NCBI GenBank assembly: GCA_963921935.1
Contig: OY998175.1
Coordinates: 213,234,655 to 213,298,654 of the forward strand
Reading direction: 5' to 3'
Source: Galeruca laticollis
Lineage: Eukaryota > Arthropoda > Insecta > Coleoptera > Chrysomelidae
Length of the DNA: 64,000 nucleotides
The notes under the pieces were generated by a model that saw nothing but the letters and a program-made list of their open reading frames with translations, was not told the DNA's origin and did no database searches. Shown here in pieces: positions 63,140-64,000 of this stretch. The translations under genes and the position numbers were made by a program. Each line of letters opens with the position of its first letter. Within the stretch, counting starts at the first letter, position 1.

Positions 63140-64000
63140 TGCCATGTATATATAATAATAATAAGTTTATTCATCATCATAAACAATTACAAAATAATTA
63201 TAGAAACAGGATTACAAAGACAAAATAAAATAATTTTATGAAAATATATCTGGCTGACAAACAAACCGATTTACCCACTAAGGCAATGCCTGAGTGTGGG
63301 GAAACTAAGGCATGGTTAGCTCGGTGTTCGTAACAGTAAGTACATACAATGAGTAAAACAAACAGTGTCAAATAAAAAAACAAAACAGACAAGAAAAGTG
63401 ACAGATACAATTTGAAAATGTAAAAATCCCAGAGATTACGATTTGAAAACATTGAACAAAAAGACTAAAACTAAAATATGACGAAAATAAATACATTTAA
63501 TAATTTTACATTACAATATTTTCAACTCATATTAGGTTCAATTAAATCTTTAATTGCAGATCTTTCTTTTAACCAAAGGTAATTTTTAACTTTCTTTTTA
63601 AAAGAAAAAACACTTTTTACATCCTTTATTTCTTTTGGGAGGTAGTTGTAGACTCTATTGGCCAAGTATTCAAGAGATCTCATTGTAGCAGTTTTTAGAG
63701 TAAATACTGTTTCTAGGGGTGTCTCTTTTTTGTATCTGGTATTATGTGCATGATCTACATAAACCAGAAATCCCCTTCTCTTGAACTGCTGCACTGCAAT
63801 GTTAAAAAAATATAGCTGCCGCATATCCATTACTTTATTATCTTTATATAATACATCAGATGGAAATAATCTTGGTTTTTTAAAAACTATTTTTAAAAAC
63901 TGTTTTTGTAGGACTTCTACTTTCTTAAGGTGAGTATTTGCAATACCTCCCCAAGCCAATATCCCAAATCTCAGACGAGATTCTATAAGCGCAAAGTATA
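63140..64000 (-). pseudogene. CR1/Jockey-like LINE ORF2 C-terminus, runs off the right edge
   Basis: The frame at 63959-63522 continues beyond the window upstream. It reads WGGIANTHLKKVEVLQKQFL, DNKVMDMRQLYFFNIAVQQF, HNTRYKKETPLETVF and RVYNYLPKEIKDVKSVFSFK, the conserved tail after the reverse transcriptase in CR1/Rex/Daphne-like LINEs. There is no frame break in the visible part. The 3' UTR extends to about 63150, ending in a TTATTATTATTA tract, the kind of microsatellite tail that such LINEs carry instead of poly(A). Of the LINEs here this looks the least decayed. Confidence 0.78.

Noticed and set aside
1..64000. tRNA, rRNA or snRNA genes
   Set aside because: No A-box/B-box pair with cloverleaf potential, rRNA core sequence or snRNA motif was noticed by eye; a covariance-model scan would be needed to exclude degraded copies.

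Overview
The window looks like repeat-dense intergenic, intronic or heterochromatic DNA from an arthropod, most likely an insect. It is AT-rich. It carries the wreckage of RTE, Jockey/I-like and CR1-like LINEs, Gypsy LTR elements, Tc1-like and hAT DNA transposons, a long tandem satellite and a Maverick/Polinton-like element. The species cannot be named from sequence alone. I found no host housekeeping gene, rRNA, tRNA or CRISPR array. One long open reading frame is intact: a 1214-residue family B DNA polymerase.

Layout. 1-2.3 kb: RTE-type LINE pieces with a Tc1-like transposase fragment between them. 2.3-8.1 kb: an internally deleted I/Jockey-type LINE (LINE-A) interrupted by a complete 2375-bp hAT transposon with terminal inverted repeats and an exact 8-bp target duplication. 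8.4-16.1 kb: LINE scraps, a Gypsy gag-pol skeleton and a second RTE reverse transcriptase. 17.0-17.7 kb: a four-copy 165-bp satellite. 18.4-19.1 kb: a 702-bp MITE-like element. 19.2-22.1 kb: a second Gypsy gag, with a leader and probable LTR end. 22.1-22.9 kb: a Tc1-like transposase C-terminus abutting a probable solo LTR. 23.2-29.8 kb: two more LINEs (LINE-B and LINE-C) and a fragment of another repeat-associated protein. 30.6-38.8 kb: a satellite array whose first part has a ~634-bp higher-order period and whose remainder has ~250-bp monomers.

38.8-59.3 kb: a ~20.5-kb Polinton-like element bounded by AGTAGT...ACTACT inverted repeats. Its long, compound inverted arms contain 82-bp tandem units, a ~700-bp inner arm and a CpG-rich block dense in promoter-like motifs followed by a GTCA minisatellite. 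The left arm is split by a 2.2-kb palindromic element with ~766-bp arms. The right arm instead carries a decayed gene of unknown function with a duplicated tail. The interior holds the polymerase and a Cys/His-rich gene model with a noncoding first exon. 59.3-62.7 kb holds scrambled fragments of a second, divergent polymerase B, followed by a related CpG-rich block. 63.2-64 kb is the 3' end of another LINE.

Almost every recognisable transposon coding fragment in the first 30 kb lies on the minus strand. Such an ordered graveyard is expected in an intron of a plus-strand gene or in a unistrand piRNA cluster, and deserves testing. The polymerase, the leader-intron genes and the promoter-rich arms suggest that the Polinton-like element was transcribed from several internal promoters. 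Capsid, integrase, ATPase and protease genes typical of full Polintons were not recognised, so it is probably non-autonomous or a replication-only derivative.
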